DNA of 64,000 nucleotides from Flavobacterium terrigena (GCF_900108955.1 NZ_FNYA01000002.1:496001-560000); one strand, 5' to 3'. Positions 36,597 to 46,716 are shown, counted from the stretch's first letter. Notes: a model not told the origin generated them from the letters alone. A program made the numbers and translations.

Positions 36597-37478
36597 ATGG
36601 GAAACAAAAATTCAAAATGGTTTATCTTGCTAATATTAGCAGTAGTTTGGGGAAGTTCATTTATACTAATGAAAAAAGGTTTAGATGGCGGTATGAATGC
36701 TTATCAATTAGGCGCTTACCGAATTATATTCACCTCAGCATTTTTGCTACTTATAGCTGGAAAAGAACTATTTAAAATTAATTCAACCAAAATTAAATAT
36801 ATTTTTTTAGCTGGATTGCTAGGTAACTTCTTCCCTATTTTTCTTTTCGCATTAGCGCAAACTCAAATTAGCAGCTCAATTAGTTCTACCTTAAACTCGT
36901 TTACACCTTTAAACACATTAATAATTGGAAGTATATTTTTCGGATTAACCTTTAGCAGAAAACAAATTTTGGGTTTATTAATCGGAATTGCGGGTTGCTT
37001 ACTATTAGTTTACGCTGGCGCTTCAGGAAATCCTTCTAAAAATTATTGGTATGCACTTTTGGTGATTGTAGCCTCCTGGTGTTATGCTTCAAATATTAAT
37101 TTAGTAAAAAAATATTTATCTGATGTATCTCCATTAGCTATTACAGTAGGGAATTTTGCTTTTTTACTTTTACCTGCAATTGGAATTTTACTTTATAATG
37201 GATTTGATTTTCAAACGATTCATCAAGTAGCTGATGGTTACAATATATATCCTTTGTTCTATGTCGCAATTTTAGGAATTGTTGGTACAGGATTAGCCAA
37301 TATTTACTTTTATCGATTGATACAAATGTCCTCACCTATTTTTGCATCCAACGTAACCTACTTAATTCCTGTTGTTGCAACTATTTGGAGTGTAATTTTC
37401 AATGAAGGAGTCACCTTGTTACAAGTTGCAGGAACTGTAATTATTTTATTTGGAGTTTATATTACGAATAGAAAGTAG
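36597..37478 (+). CDS. DMT superfamily permease (EamA family)
   Basis: Ten-span inner-membrane transporter, 293 aa, with two EamA repeats. Start at ATG 36597 (MGNKNSKWFILLILAVVWGS) rather than the TTG nine bases earlier. Segments AVVWGSSFILMKKGL and SSTLNSFTPLNTLIIGSIFF belong to repeat one, ASNVTYLIPVVATIWSVIF to repeat two. Substrate unknown; the family exports metabolites such as amino acids. Confidence 0.9.
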   Translation: MGNKNSKWFILLILAVVWGSSFILMKKGLDGGMNAYQLGAYRIIFTSAFLLLIAGKELFKINSTKIKYIFLAGLLGNFFPIFLFALAQTQISSSISSTLNSFTPLNTLIIGSIFFGLTFSRKQILGLLIGIAGCLLLVYAGASGNPSKNYWYALLVIVASWCYASNINLVKKYLSDVSPLAITVGNFAFLLLPAIGILLYNGFDFQTIHQVADGYNIYPLFYVAILGIVGTGLANIYFYRLIQMSSPIFASNVTYLIPVVATIWSVIFNEGVTLLQVAGTVIILFGVYITNRK

Positions 37479-37502
37479 AACAAACATAAAATAAACAAAA
37501 TG

Positions 37503-37532
37503 AGCTCGATATTATATCGGGCTTTTTTTTTA
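37503..37532 (+). terminator. Terminator after the EamA gene
   Basis: AGCTCGATA / TATCGGGCT stem (one G-U pair) followed by ten T. Confidence 0.8.
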
Positions 37533-37681
37533 ATTCTATAAGCATTTACATTTGGTCTGATTTTTTTGCATTTCATTAAATTATTCGATTAACTGCTTGA
37601 TTTTCAAGATTAAAAGATAAATGAATTTCAACCCAGCTTTAGAATAAGTTCTAACTTTGTAAAAAGATAAATGAAATTCTT

Positions 37682-40570
37682 ATGAACAAAATTTACTTAA
37701 CTCCAAAACAGCCCCACCAAAATGCAAACCAAATCTTAAAAATCAACATCAGAAAAAAACAATTCAGTTTATTTTTATTGATGTTTTTATTGGTTTCAGT
37801 CAAAATTTTAGGTCAATCCGTTGGCGATTACAGATCAGTAAATCCTGGCGGCCCATGGACTACTTTAGGTAGTTGGGAATACTACAACGGCAGTAGCTGG
37901 ATTGCGGCCTCAACCTATCCAGGACAAAACCCAACAGGAACTGGTGTAGTTACAATTCTAGCAGGACACTCCATTTCTATTGGAACTACAGGGATAAACA
38001 CAGGAGTAATCGGCTCAATTATTATATCAGGAAACTTAGCACTTACAGGAACTAATACCGGAGGAAATGGAACTGATTATGTTTTTAACACGCAATTAAT
38101 TTCAGTTACACCTCTTTTAGGAACTATTACATTTATTGATAAGATAGATTTAATATTACCTAATAATGCTGTACTTTCAGTAACCTATGACATTACACCA
38201 AATCCGGATTATTATGGACTTATCGGAGATTGTAATCACAACCAAGATATTCATATTGGTTCATCCATTTACGCATATTGTAACGGAGGTGGAACAACTG
38301 CACTAACTTTTCAAGAAGTGATGGCTGGTGATGGAACCTTGAATTCATCACCAAGTTCAAACACCCCAGTTTGTGAAGGCAGTCAAATTAATCTTTCCGG
38401 AAGTTATTTAGGCACTTTTGGTACTACTGTAACTTATAGTTGGGCCATAATTGCCCCAGGTGGTGGAAACAGTTCTTCAGCTTTGCAAAACCCTGTTATA
38501 CCTAATGCTTTAGTAGGAACTTATACAGCTACACTTACTTGTACAACAACTTACAGTGGAAATACGTATAATAATTACGAAGCTATTTCAATTCTTGTAA
38601 ATCCACGTCCTGGTACTATTTCTATTGGTACAATCACACAACCTACATGTGCTTTACCAACTGGAAGTGTTCAATTAAACAACTTACCAGCAGGAAACTG
38701 GACTATTAATCCGGGAGCTATTGCAGGAAGCGGAAGTAGTTATACCGTTAGTGGTTTGACTCCAGGTAGTTATTCTTTTACAGCAACCAATAGTGGAGGC
38801 TGTACTTCTGTAGCAACTAGTCCTGTTAATATTATTTCTTCAAGTAAAGTTTGGAATGGCTCAATTAGTTCCGATTGGTTTGCTCCTTCAAATTGGACAC
38901 CAAATAATGTCCCAAATGCAACGGACTGTGTTTCAATAACAAATATTGGAAATTCACCAGTAATTTCAGGACCTTCTGTGGCCTATGCTTATGCAATTAC
39001 AGTACCTAGTAATGGAAGTTTAGAAATAGTATCAACTGGTATTTTACAAGTAACAGATGTCATAAATGTGAATGCTAACGGTATTTTCAACATTAGAAAT
39101 AACGGAAGTTTGATCCAAATAAACAATGTGAGTAATATTGGAAATATCAATATGGAAAGAACAGCTTTTGTTGACCATAGTGATTATGTGTATTGGTCAA
39201 GTCCAGTTGCGGGATTTAATTCTGCAAATATTTCAATTTTTTCTAGTAATTCGAATCTTTACAAGTGGGTTCCAACTATACCTGGAAATGGTATTGGAGC
39301 ATTCGGGAATTGGGCATATGCTACAGAAACTATGATACTTGGAAAAGGTTATGCTGAAAGAGGTTTGAACGGCGCACCTCAAAACTCACCTGTAAACTTC
39401 ACCTCAACATTTACAGGCGTGCCTAACAACGGAAATATTACAACTCCAATTTCAAGAGGAACTTATAATACTATAGGAACGTATCCTTCACCGTATTCTC
39501 CAACAAATGCTACACAAGATGATGATAATTGGAACTTATTAGGAAATCCATATGCATCCTCAATTTCTGCAGACGCCTTTTTAACAGCAAACGCTACCAA
39601 TATTATGGGTTTTGTTAATATTTGGAGACATGGAATTGCGCCAAGTGCAGGTGCTACAGATCCTTTCTATGGCAACTATGCTTATAATTATGACGCGTCT
39701 GATTATTTAACATATAATCTTTCTGGACCTTCTTCCCCATTAGGTTTTGATGGTTATATTGGTGCAGGACAAGGATTTTTCGTTTTAATGAATCCTTTAA
39801 GCCCGTTAACTTCAACAACAGCAGTGTTTAATAACACTATGAGAAGCAGTAGTTATCGTAACGACCAGTTTTACAAAACTGCAAACACAAATACAGCTGA
39901 TTATCCTGAAGGAAGAATTTGGATCGATTTAGTATCTTCAACAACAAGCATCTCAACACTTATTGCTTATGTTAACGGGGCAACCAATCAAAAAGACCAA
40001 CTGTATGATGCACAAGTCGATTTAAAAGCCCCTTTTAGTATTTATTCTTTATTAGAGGGTTATGACAGAAACATTATTCAAGGTAGAAGCTTGCCGTTTG
40101 ATCAAAACGATCAAGTACCATTAGCTATTAAAGTACCGAGTTCTGGCAGTTACACTTTCTTTATTAAAGGAATTGATGGATTATTGAGTAATCAAAATAT
40201 ATATTTGGAAGACAAACTGTTAAATATAATTTATAATTTACGAATAGATCCATACACATTTACAGCCTCACAAGGTGAAACGCTTGATAGATTTGTATTA
40301 CGTTTTACAAATAATATATTATCAACGGACCAGAATGTGTTTTCTGACCAAGTAACTATTTTCACAAACAACAATATCAATGTAAAATCAACAGTTCAAT
40401 CGATTAATGAAATAATGATATATGATATACTAGGGAAAAATTTAGTTGACAGAAAAAATATTAACCAACAAGAAATCATTTTATCTGAATTAAAAGCTAC
40501 AACTGGCGTATTAATTGTTAAAGTCAAACTTGAAAATGATGTGGTTATAACTAAAAAAGTTGTTTATTAA
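37682..40570 (+). CDS. Large secreted surface protein with type IX secretion C-terminal domain
   Basis: 962 aa. Begins with about 30 polar/basic residues before the hydrophobic signal segment FSLFLLMFLLVSVKILG, an extended signal peptide. The body contains Asn/Thr/Ser/Gly-rich beta-sandwich modules, including an Ig-like stretch (VTYSWAIIAPGGG, VGTYTATLTCTTTYSGN) and an SprB-like module (QPTCALPTGSVQLNNLPAGN to GGCTSVATSPV). The last 80 residues (VQSINEIMIYDILGKNL, ELKATTGVLIVKVKLENDVV, end TKKVVY) form the sorting domain recognised by the type IX secretion system. Probably exported and anchored on the cell surface; adhesin-like. Ligand unknown. Confidence 0.88.
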   Translation: MNKIYLTPKQPHQNANQILKINIRKKQFSLFLLMFLLVSVKILGQSVGDYRSVNPGGPWTTLGSWEYYNGSSWIAASTYPGQNPTGTGVVTILAGHSISIGTTGINTGVIGSIIISGNLALTGTNTGGNGTDYVFNTQLISVTPLLGTITFIDKIDLILPNNAVLSVTYDITPNPDYYGLIGDCNHNQDIHIGSSIYAYCNGGGTTALTFQEVMAGDGTLNSSPSSNTPVCEGSQINLSGSYLGTFGTTVTYSWAIIAPGGGNSSSALQNPVIPNALVGTYTATLTCTTTYSGNTYNNYEAISILVNPRPGTISIGTITQPTCALPTGSVQLNNLPAGNWTINPGAIAGSGSSYTVSGLTPGSYSFTATNSGGCTSVATSPVNIISSSKVWNGSISSDWFAPSNWTPNNVPNATDCVSITNIGNSPVISGPSVAYAYAITVPSNGSLEIVSTGILQVTDVINVNANGIFNIRNNGSLIQINNVSNIGNINMERTAFVDHSDYVYWSSPVAGFNSANISIFSSNSNLYKWVPTIPGNGIGAFGNWAYATETMILGKGYAERGLNGAPQNSPVNFTSTFTGVPNNGNITTPISRGTYNTIGTYPSPYSPTNATQDDDNWNLLGNPYASSISADAFLTANATNIMGFVNIWRHGIAPSAGATDPFYGNYAYNYDASDYLTYNLSGPSSPLGFDGYIGAGQGFFVLMNPLSPLTSTTAVFNNTMRSSSYRNDQFYKTANTNTADYPEGRIWIDLVSSTTSISTLIAYVNGATNQKDQLYDAQVDLKAPFSIYSLLEGYDRNIIQGRSLPFDQNDQVPLAIKVPSSGSYTFFIKGIDGLLSNQNIYLEDKLLNIIYNLRIDPYTFTASQGETLDRFVLRFTNNILSTDQNVFSDQVTIFTNNNINVKSTVQSINEIMIYDILGKNLVDRKNINQQEIILSELKATTGVLIVKVKLENDVVITKKVVY

Positions 40571-40627
40571 TTCAAAATACATCTTCAGAAACAACCCCGT
40601 GTTTTTTAATATGAATAGATGTAAAAT

Positions 40628-40657
40628 AAAAAAGGATTGCTTTCGCAATCCTTTTTT
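40628..40657. terminator. Bidirectional terminator
   Basis: AAAAAAGGATTGC / GCAATCCTTTTTT stem with a TTTC loop, between the convergent surface-protein and M16 genes. Confidence 0.9.
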
Positions 40658-40674
40658 CTATATCAAAATAAAAT

Positions 40675-42735
40675 TTATTCAAAATCTTTATCAGTAACAC
40701 CTTCATTAATTTTTACATCTTGTGTAATAAACTCTAATGGCATACCCACATCTAAAGTAGTTTTGTAAGGAACTTTTACTCCTTTAACATCTACATAATC
40801 AGCATATGTTGTCATTACTTTACGTTTTTGATCTCCTTCACCTGCTTCATTTTCAGCAGCCACTCTTAATCCTGTTTTTACATCATAAAAATATTTTGAA
40901 GTATTCACTTGAATTACATAAGCATCTTGACCATTAACAGCCTCAATTCCACTTAAAACAATTGTTTTATCAGCTAACAAGGCTAATTCAATAAACGGAA
41001 CAGCTTCTTTTTTCTCTTTAACTAATTCAGCACCTTCAATATTTTTTTTCTGACCTTGAGAAGTTTGGTAACCTGTTTTGTCTCCAATAATTTGTTTCAT
41101 TAATGACATTCCTTTCATCGTAACATCTGTTGAAGACATTCCTTTGTTTGAAGTTTTAGAAACCATGTCTAAAGTTTGACCTTGAATTGTTCCTTTTGAA
41201 ATCACAAACAATGTTTTAACAGCTTTTAAGGCTTTTTCTCCACCAATTGCATCAACGTGTTTCTTAATTACAGATTGAGCTGTTACACCAGCAGGAATTT
41301 CTTTTTTAACAACAGGCTTTTCAACTTTGTTTCCATATTTATCAAAATAGAAAATTGGCATTTTTTCTTTTGCACTCATTGCTTCTAATCCTGGTAATAC
41401 ATCAGCTGCTTTACCAACAATTACAACTCTAGTATTATTTGCTAAGAAATATTTATTAGCTGCATTTCTAATATCTTCTGGAGTTACCGCATTGATATTT
41501 CTTACATAATTTTCGTAGAAATCTTCAGGTAAACCTAATGTTTTAATGTTTAATGCATAACGAGCAATAGTTGCAGGTTTTTCAATTTGCATTACGAAGT
41601 TTCCAATGTATTTTGCTTTTGCATTTTTTAAATCTTCAGCAGAAACTAAATCAGTTCTAATTTTTTTCAATTCGTTGAAAATTTCAACAACTGCACTATC
41701 AGTAACTGTGTTTCTTACAGAAGCTGTAGAAGAAAATTTAGAGATATATTTACTAGCTCCTAAATTAGAATACGAACCGTATGTCCAACCGTGTTTTTCT
41801 CTTAAGTTTAAAAACAAACGACCTTCTCCACCACCACCAAGAATTTGGTTAGCTAAAATAGCAGCAAAATAATCTTTATCATTCATTTTTAATTTTGATA
41901 AATTGATTAACGAAATTTCAGATTGAACTGCATTTGGTACATCAACAAAATTAATTTGAGAATATTGTAAATCTTTTGGATCGTTATAAGTTAAATTTGG
42001 TGCTGTAGCTTTTTTCCAAACATCAGCTCCAAATAACTCTTCTACTTTTTTCTTAACATCTTTTGTTTTTACATCACCGATAACTACTAAATAAGCATTT
42101 CCTGGTACGAAATACGTGTTATAATGATTGATCACATCTTGTAAAGTCACATTTTTTAATGTTTCTTCAGAAGTAAATTCTCCATTATAGTGCTCTTTTC
42201 CGAATGTTAAAACATTTTGTACACGACCTGCAATTGCAGAAGCGCTTTTTTCATCAGATTTTAAACCTTCAATTATTTTTGCTCTTTCCGCATCAAAATC
42301 AGCTTGAGTAAATAATGGATTTAAAGCTCCGTCTGCTAATAATTCTAAAATTCTTGCAGAATATCTAGACAAACCACTTGCAGAAGCACCTGATTCGTTA
42401 AAATTAAAATTAGCTCCTAAAAAGTCAATTTCTTCGTTAAATTTATCTTTAGAAATTTTTTCTGTAGCATTACCAATCATAGCACTTACTAAATCTGTAA
42501 CTCCTTTTTTGCTTCCTTCCGCAAAAGGGGCATTATCTAAAGTTAAGTTAAAAGAAACTCTTGGTAATTTATGATTTTCAACAACCATCACTTTTAAACC
42601 ATTTTCTAAAGTGAAAGTTTCTGGCTTATTAATGTTAATTGATGGTGCTGGCCCTTGCTTAGGCATTTTTCTGTCTTGTGCTTGCATAGTTATTGTTACT
42701 AATAAACTGGCTGCGATATATAAATACTTCTTCAT
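40675..42735 (-). CDS. M16-family protein lacking the zinc motif (non-catalytic partner), with C-terminal extension
   Basis: Secreted (MKKYLYIAASLLVTITMQAQ). Two M16-like halves: FTLENGLKVMVVENHKLPRV opens the first, and RLFLNLREKHGWTYGSYSNL in the second carries the Arg/Tyr pair that closes on substrate. At the place of HXXEH the sequence reads KKGVTDLVSAMIGN, so no zinc can be bound. An extra C-terminal domain of about 200 residues (about 490-686) includes HVDAIGGEKALKAVKTLFVI and resembles outer-membrane lipoprotein-sorting folds. Lies eight bases downstream of the catalytic M16 gene; the two probably form a heterodimer, as in mitochondrial processing peptidase. Confidence 0.9.
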   Translation of the reverse strand: MKKYLYIAASLLVTITMQAQDRKMPKQGPAPSININKPETFTLENGLKVMVVENHKLPRVSFNLTLDNAPFAEGSKKGVTDLVSAMIGNATEKISKDKFNEEIDFLGANFNFNESGASASGLSRYSARILELLADGALNPLFTQADFDAERAKIIEGLKSDEKSASAIAGRVQNVLTFGKEHYNGEFTSEETLKNVTLQDVINHYNTYFVPGNAYLVVIGDVKTKDVKKKVEELFGADVWKKATAPNLTYNDPKDLQYSQINFVDVPNAVQSEISLINLSKLKMNDKDYFAAILANQILGGGGEGRLFLNLREKHGWTYGSYSNLGASKYISKFSSTASVRNTVTDSAVVEIFNELKKIRTDLVSAEDLKNAKAKYIGNFVMQIEKPATIARYALNIKTLGLPEDFYENYVRNINAVTPEDIRNAANKYFLANNTRVVIVGKAADVLPGLEAMSAKEKMPIFYFDKYGNKVEKPVVKKEIPAGVTAQSVIKKHVDAIGGEKALKAVKTLFVISKGTIQGQTLDMVSKTSNKGMSSTDVTMKGMSLMKQIIGDKTGYQTSQGQKKNIEGAELVKEKKEAVPFIELALLADKTIVLSGIEAVNGQDAYVIQVNTSKYFYDVKTGLRVAAENEAGEGDQKRKVMTTYADYVDVKGVKVPYKTTLDVGMPLEFITQDVKINEGVTDKDFE

Positions 42736-42743
42736 CTTAAAAA

Positions 42744-44069
42744 TTATTTAGCTGTTTTTTCTTTTGCAGGTCCATAATTTAAAATCAAACGTTGGTTTGG
42801 GTTTAAATATTTTTTTGCAACTTCTTTAATATCTTCTCTTGTAATAGAACGGTAAATGTCAATTTCAGTATTTACTAAATTAATATCACCATATAATAAA
42901 TAGTATGAAGCTAAATTTTCTGCAATACCTTCAACAGTTGAATTTGAATTCACATAGTTGTTTTCAAATTTATTTTGAAGTTTTTGAAAATCATTTTCAG
43001 AAATTAAATTGTTTTGCATGTTTACAATTTCTTCGTCAATTTCTTTTAATAAACTTTCTGAAGACACATCACCTAATGGTAAACTATAAATAATGTATTG
43101 TCCGTAGTCTTCTTGAGAATTATTGAAAGCACCAACTTGAAGCGCTACTTTCTTATCATCAACCATTTTTTTGTATAACTTAGAACTTTTTCCGTCTGAT
43201 AAGTAAGAAGAAATCATGTCTAAAACACGAGCATCTTTAGTTTTCATAGATGGCGTTCTGTATGCTGCTAAAGTCATTGGTAATTGAACGTTTGGATCTT
43301 CCCAAGTAGCATTAATTGTAGAAGTAATTGGAGCTTCTTCAAATTTTTGTCTTTTAATTGGTTCTCCTTTCGGAATAGCTCCGAAATATTTTTTAATCCA
43401 TTCTTTAGCTTGAGCATTATCAAACTGACCAGCAACAACTAAAACAGCATTATTTGGAATGTAGAATTTTTTATTGAATGCTTTAAACTCATCTAAAGTA
43501 GCAGAATCTAAATGCTCCATTTCACCAATTGTTGTCCAACGGTATGGGTGGTTTTTAAATAAACTTTGTTTGATTGCTTTGAAAATGTTTCCGTAAGGTT
43601 GGTTGTCAATTCTTAAACGTTTTTCTTCTTTTACTACTTCGTTTTGAGTATCAACACCAATTTGGTTAATTACTGGATGCATTAATCTTTCAGATTCCAT
43701 CCAAATAGCTAACTCTAAATTATTAGAAGGGAAAACTTCATAATAATACGTTCTATCATCAGAAGTGTTTGCATTGTTGTTACCACCATTTGCAGTAACT
43801 ATTTTAAACCACTCTCCTCTTTCAATATTTTTTGTTCCTTCAAACAATAAATGTTCAAAAAAGTGAGCAAAACCAGTACGATTTGGTTGTTCGTCTTTTG
43901 CACCAACATGGTACATTACTGAAGTAATAATTACTGGCGCAGAATTATCCTGATGTAACACAACGTGTAATCCGTTATCTAAATCAAATTCTTCAAATGC
44001 CACTTTTTGCGCATTTGCAGTGCTTCCTAACATTGCCATTGTTCCTAAAGCCATTAAAGTTTTTTTCAT
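42744..44069 (-). CDS. M16-family zinc metallopeptidase (catalytic subunit)
   Basis: Secreted or periplasmic protease. Signal peptide MKKTLMALGTMAMLGSTANA; inverted zinc motif HFFEH at residues 69-73 in TGFAHFFEHLLFEGTKN, with the distal Glu in NEVVKEEKR (148/149). 441 aa, the size of one M16 two-domain half. First gene of a two-gene operon with the non-catalytic partner. Confidence 0.94.
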   Translation of the reverse strand: MKKTLMALGTMAMLGSTANAQKVAFEEFDLDNGLHVVLHQDNSAPVIITSVMYHVGAKDEQPNRTGFAHFFEHLLFEGTKNIERGEWFKIVTANGGNNNANTSDDRTYYYEVFPSNNLELAIWMESERLMHPVINQIGVDTQNEVVKEEKRLRIDNQPYGNIFKAIKQSLFKNHPYRWTTIGEMEHLDSATLDEFKAFNKKFYIPNNAVLVVAGQFDNAQAKEWIKKYFGAIPKGEPIKRQKFEEAPITSTINATWEDPNVQLPMTLAAYRTPSMKTKDARVLDMISSYLSDGKSSKLYKKMVDDKKVALQVGAFNNSQEDYGQYIIYSLPLGDVSSESLLKEIDEEIVNMQNNLISENDFQKLQNKFENNYVNSNSTVEGIAENLASYYLLYGDINLVNTEIDIYRSITREDIKEVAKKYLNPNQRLILNYGPAKEKTAK

Positions 44070-44268
44070 AAGTAAGTTTTATTGTTTTTTAAATCTCATA
44101 TGAAGCGCTATTTTATTGTACTTTAACACAAATATTTTTGGTAGCGCATTTCACAATTAATTTTATAATAATAAATGATGTTAATTAGTGTGCGAAAGAT
44201 ATAAATTGTTACACAAAAAGCGAAAAACTTATTCAATTTATTTAAATTAAAGAAAAAAGAAAAGTTAT

Positions 44269-44299
44269 GTTGTGTGATTAATAAATAATTGTATATTTG
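44269..44299 (+). promoter_or_regulatory. Promoter of rplU-rpmA
   Basis: TTG at 44270-44272, 19 bases, TATATTTG at 44292-44299; start codon at 44334. The rest of the 264-base divergent gap before the M16 genes shows nothing else clear. Confidence 0.8.
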
Positions 44300-44333
44300 C
44301 AAACTGAAAAAATAATAATCTAAACATATTGTT

Positions 44334-45011
44334 ATGTACGCAATCGTAGAGATAGCAGGGCAACAGTTCAAAGTAAGCAAAGACCAAAGGTTATTTGTTC
44401 ACCGTTTAGCAAGTGATGTAGACGCAAAAGTTTCTTTTGACAAAGTCTTATTAATTGATAACGGAGGAGCATTAACATTAGGCGCCCCAGCTATAGAAGG
44501 AGCTTCTGTTGAAGCCAAAGTATTAAACCACCTTAAAGGTGATAAAGTAATCGTCTTCAAAAAGAAAAGAAGAAAAGGTTACAAAAAGAAAAACGGTCAC
44601 AGACAATCGTTTACTCAAATTATCATTGAGAACATCGTTGCTACTGGTTCTGTAAAAAAAGCTGCTGCTCCTAAGAAAGAAGCTGCTCCAAAAGCGGAAA
44701 AATTAGCTGATGCTCCTGCTGCTGCACCTAAAGCTACTAAAGCTAAAGCTGCTAAAGCTGATGATTTAAAAATTATCGAAGGTATTGGACCTAAAGCTGC
44801 TGAAGTATTAGTTGCTGCTGGAATTGACACTTTTGCTAAATTAGCTGCTACTGCTGCTGATAAAGTAAATGCAATTTTAGATGCTGCTGAAGCTAAAGTA
44901 CAACATTTAGATCCAACTACTTGGGCACAACAAGCTCAATTAGCTGCTGATGGTAAAATGGATGAATTAAAAAAATTACAAGATGAATTAAACGGTGGTA
45001 AAGCTGTTTAA
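44334..45011 (+). CDS. rplU: Ribosomal protein L21 fused to a helix-hairpin-helix tail
   Basis: Residues 1-105 are a normal L21 ([40 protein letters not shown]). A typical L21 ends there, but this protein continues to 225 aa: an Ala/Lys/Pro-rich linker (106-142), then [22 protein letters not shown] (143-164), a helix-hairpin-helix motif as in nucleic-acid-binding proteins, and a helical end to residue 225. The reading frame is open throughout with uniform codon use, so this is a genuine fusion rather than a frameshift. rpmA follows 31 bases later. Confidence 0.95.
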   Translation: MYAIVEIAGQQFKVSKDQRLFVHRLASDVDAKVSFDKVLLIDNGGALTLGAPAIEGASVEAKVLNHLKGDKVIVFKKKRRKGYKKKNGHRQSFTQIIIENIVATGSVKKAAAPKKEAAPKAEKLADAPAAAPKATKAKAAKADDLKIIEGIGPKAAEVLVAAGIDTFAKLAATAADKVNAILDAAEAKVQHLDPTTWAQQAQLAADGKMDELKKLQDELNGGKAV

Positions 45012-45042
45012 TTTTAGTATTAACTTATAAAACCAAAACGTC

Positions 45043-45303
45043 ATGGCTCATAAAAAAGGTGTCGGTAGTTCGAAAAATGGTAGAGAATCAGAATCAAAAC
45101 GTTTAGGCGTAAAGATTTATGGTGGTCAAGCTGCAATTGCAGGAAATATCATTGTTAGACAAAGAGGTTCAAAACACAACCCAGGTGAAAATGTTTACAT
45201 GGGAAAAGATCATACTTTACATGCTAAAGTTGATGGAATTGTAAAATTCCAGAAAAAAGGTGAGAACAAATCTTGGGTTTCTATTCTTCCATTCGAAGCA
45301 TAA
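45043..45303 (+). CDS. rpmA: Ribosomal protein L27
   Basis: 50S protein whose N terminus reaches the peptidyl-transferase centre. [20 protein letters not shown] and [20 protein letters not shown] are canonical. Begins directly with MAHKKG, so the N-terminal cleaved extension found in Firmicutes is absent. 86 aa. Confidence 0.97.
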   Translation: MAHKKGVGSSKNGRESESKRLGVKIYGGQAAIAGNIIVRQRGSKHNPGENVYMGKDHTLHAKVDGIVKFQKKGENKSWVSILPFEA

Positions 45304-45321
45304 TCTTAAGATTACAAATAC

Positions 45322-45357
45322 AAAACCCGTCTTGTTGTAAAACTTGACGGGTTTTTT
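45322..45357. terminator. Bidirectional terminator after rpmA
   Basis: AAAACCCGTC / GACGGGTTTT stem with T tract, between convergent rpmA and the DUF4407 gene. Confidence 0.85.
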
Positions 45358-45397
45358 GTTTTTAGTAATTACACAAATTATATTAATTTAAAAAATA

Positions 45398-46492
45398 TTA
45401 CGATTTAAACTTTGCTAAATAATTCTCCGATTGAATTTTCATTATTTCAGTCGCATTTTTCTTCTTCAAATTATATAACTCTTTATCAGCTTTAATATCC
45501 GCATATACCTCATCGTAAATAGCAGCATCTGTTTTCTTTTGCAAGTCGCGTTGGTAACTGTTTTGTTCAATTAATGTTTTATAACTAATTTCTGCATCTT
45601 CCAATTTAAAATCGTATTCGCTTTTACTCGATAACAACTTAGCAATAATTGGCGAAGTTTCAATCGCCAAGAATAACAACATAATAAATAACGAAGGCAA
45701 AAACGGTAATTTATCCAAAGCGTTTATTCGCGCCATTAATCCATCGAAACTATCAATTACCGGTTGTGAATCGGTTACTTTCTTATCCAAATCCGCTTGT
45801 AACGATTTTCCTTTCGTTTCCTTTTCGGCAATTAACTTCCCGTTTGAAACTTTTAAAGAGTCCAATTGTTTCGAAACTAAATCGAAAGCTTCCCGCTTTT
45901 CTTTATAAATTGGTCCTTTTCCCATTTTTTTCGTTCCAGCCGTTCCCTCCGCTTCCGTAATGTACGATTGATACAAAGCTGCCACTTCTTTTTCTTTTGT
46001 CTTTAACTGGCTTTTCAGACTATCAATAGATGCTTGATTTTTATCGACATCTGTTTTAAAGAAATTTGCAACTTGTTTTTTATTCGCGATAGCCATTTCG
46101 TTTTTCTCTTTTAATAAAACAGTATCAATTTCTTTTTTGAAGATTTTAATTTCTAACGGTTTTGAAATTACGATAGCAATAATCATGGCCAACACAATTC
46201 GCGGAGACGCTTGAATGAATTCATCCATAAAACTATCACGTTTTTTAATGGTTGAAACAATAAATCGGTCTAAATTAAAGATTAATAAACCCCAAATTAA
46301 CCCGAAAGAAGTTGCCATATACACATTATCAAAAACAGTATATAAAGCGTAAGAACAGGCCACAAAAGCCATAATAGCAGTAAAGAAAACAGTAGCACCA
46401 ATTCCGGCATATTTATTCTGTTCTCCATTGGAGCAAGAAGTAACTATATCTTTGTCCGCTCCAGAACAAAGGATAAAAAATGATTTTAGCAT
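45398..46492 (-). CDS. DUF4407 membrane protein with coiled coil
   Basis: Start placed at 46492 (MLKSFFILCSGADKDIVTSC), giving 364 aa; upstream codons are poorly ordered. Four hydrophobic segments: two close together (AGIGATVFFTAIMAFVACSY, MATSFGLIWGLLIFNLDRFI), one at IVLAMIIAIVISKPLEIKIF and one at FLPSLFIMLLFLAIETSPII. Between the third and fourth lies a charged coiled-coil domain of about 150 residues. The NLDRFIVSTIKK segment is typical of the family. Function unknown. The 197 bases upstream hold a small GAT-rich simple repeat but no other signal I can name. Confidence 0.85.
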   Translation of the reverse strand: MLKSFFILCSGADKDIVTSCSNGEQNKYAGIGATVFFTAIMAFVACSYALYTVFDNVYMATSFGLIWGLLIFNLDRFIVSTIKKRDSFMDEFIQASPRIVLAMIIAIVISKPLEIKIFKKEIDTVLLKEKNEMAIANKKQVANFFKTDVDKNQASIDSLKSQLKTKEKEVAALYQSYITEAEGTAGTKKMGKGPIYKEKREAFDLVSKQLDSLKVSNGKLIAEKETKGKSLQADLDKKVTDSQPVIDSFDGLMARINALDKLPFLPSLFIMLLFLAIETSPIIAKLLSSKSEYDFKLEDAEISYKTLIEQNSYQRDLQKKTDAAIYDEVYADIKADKELYNLKKKNATEIMKIQSENYLAKFKS

Positions 46493-46650
46493 AACGATTC
46501 GTTTTACAACCAAAAGCATACACTTATGGTTAGTTGATGATTGATGATGATGATTACAAATTTGTTGCCAAAAATGGTTTTTTGTTACAGGTTTTTGGAT
46601 TTATTATTTGACACTAAACAGAAACAACCAATTTTACGGTTTTAAGACAT

Positions 46651-46688
46651 AAAAAAATCCCCAATCTTTCGAAAAGGGATTTTATATT
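46651..46688 (-). terminator. Terminator of the blaI/blaR1-like operon (direct-repeat copy A)
   Basis: On the minus strand an AAATCCC/GGGATTT hairpin followed by seven T, just beyond the operon stop. The 38-base sequence matches 49113-49150 at 36 positions. Confidence 0.8.
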
Positions 46689-46716
46689 TATAAAAACGAA
46701 AGTCAGTAAAAACCTA

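Noticed and set aside
44123..44380. 85-codon minus-strand frame across the rplU promoter
   Set aside because: It overlaps the rplU promoter and start and has no family features.
46530..46560. GAT-type simple repeat upstream of the DUF4407 gene
   Set aside because: Only a few imperfect units, noncoding, with no flanking structure; not enough to call a regulatory repeat.
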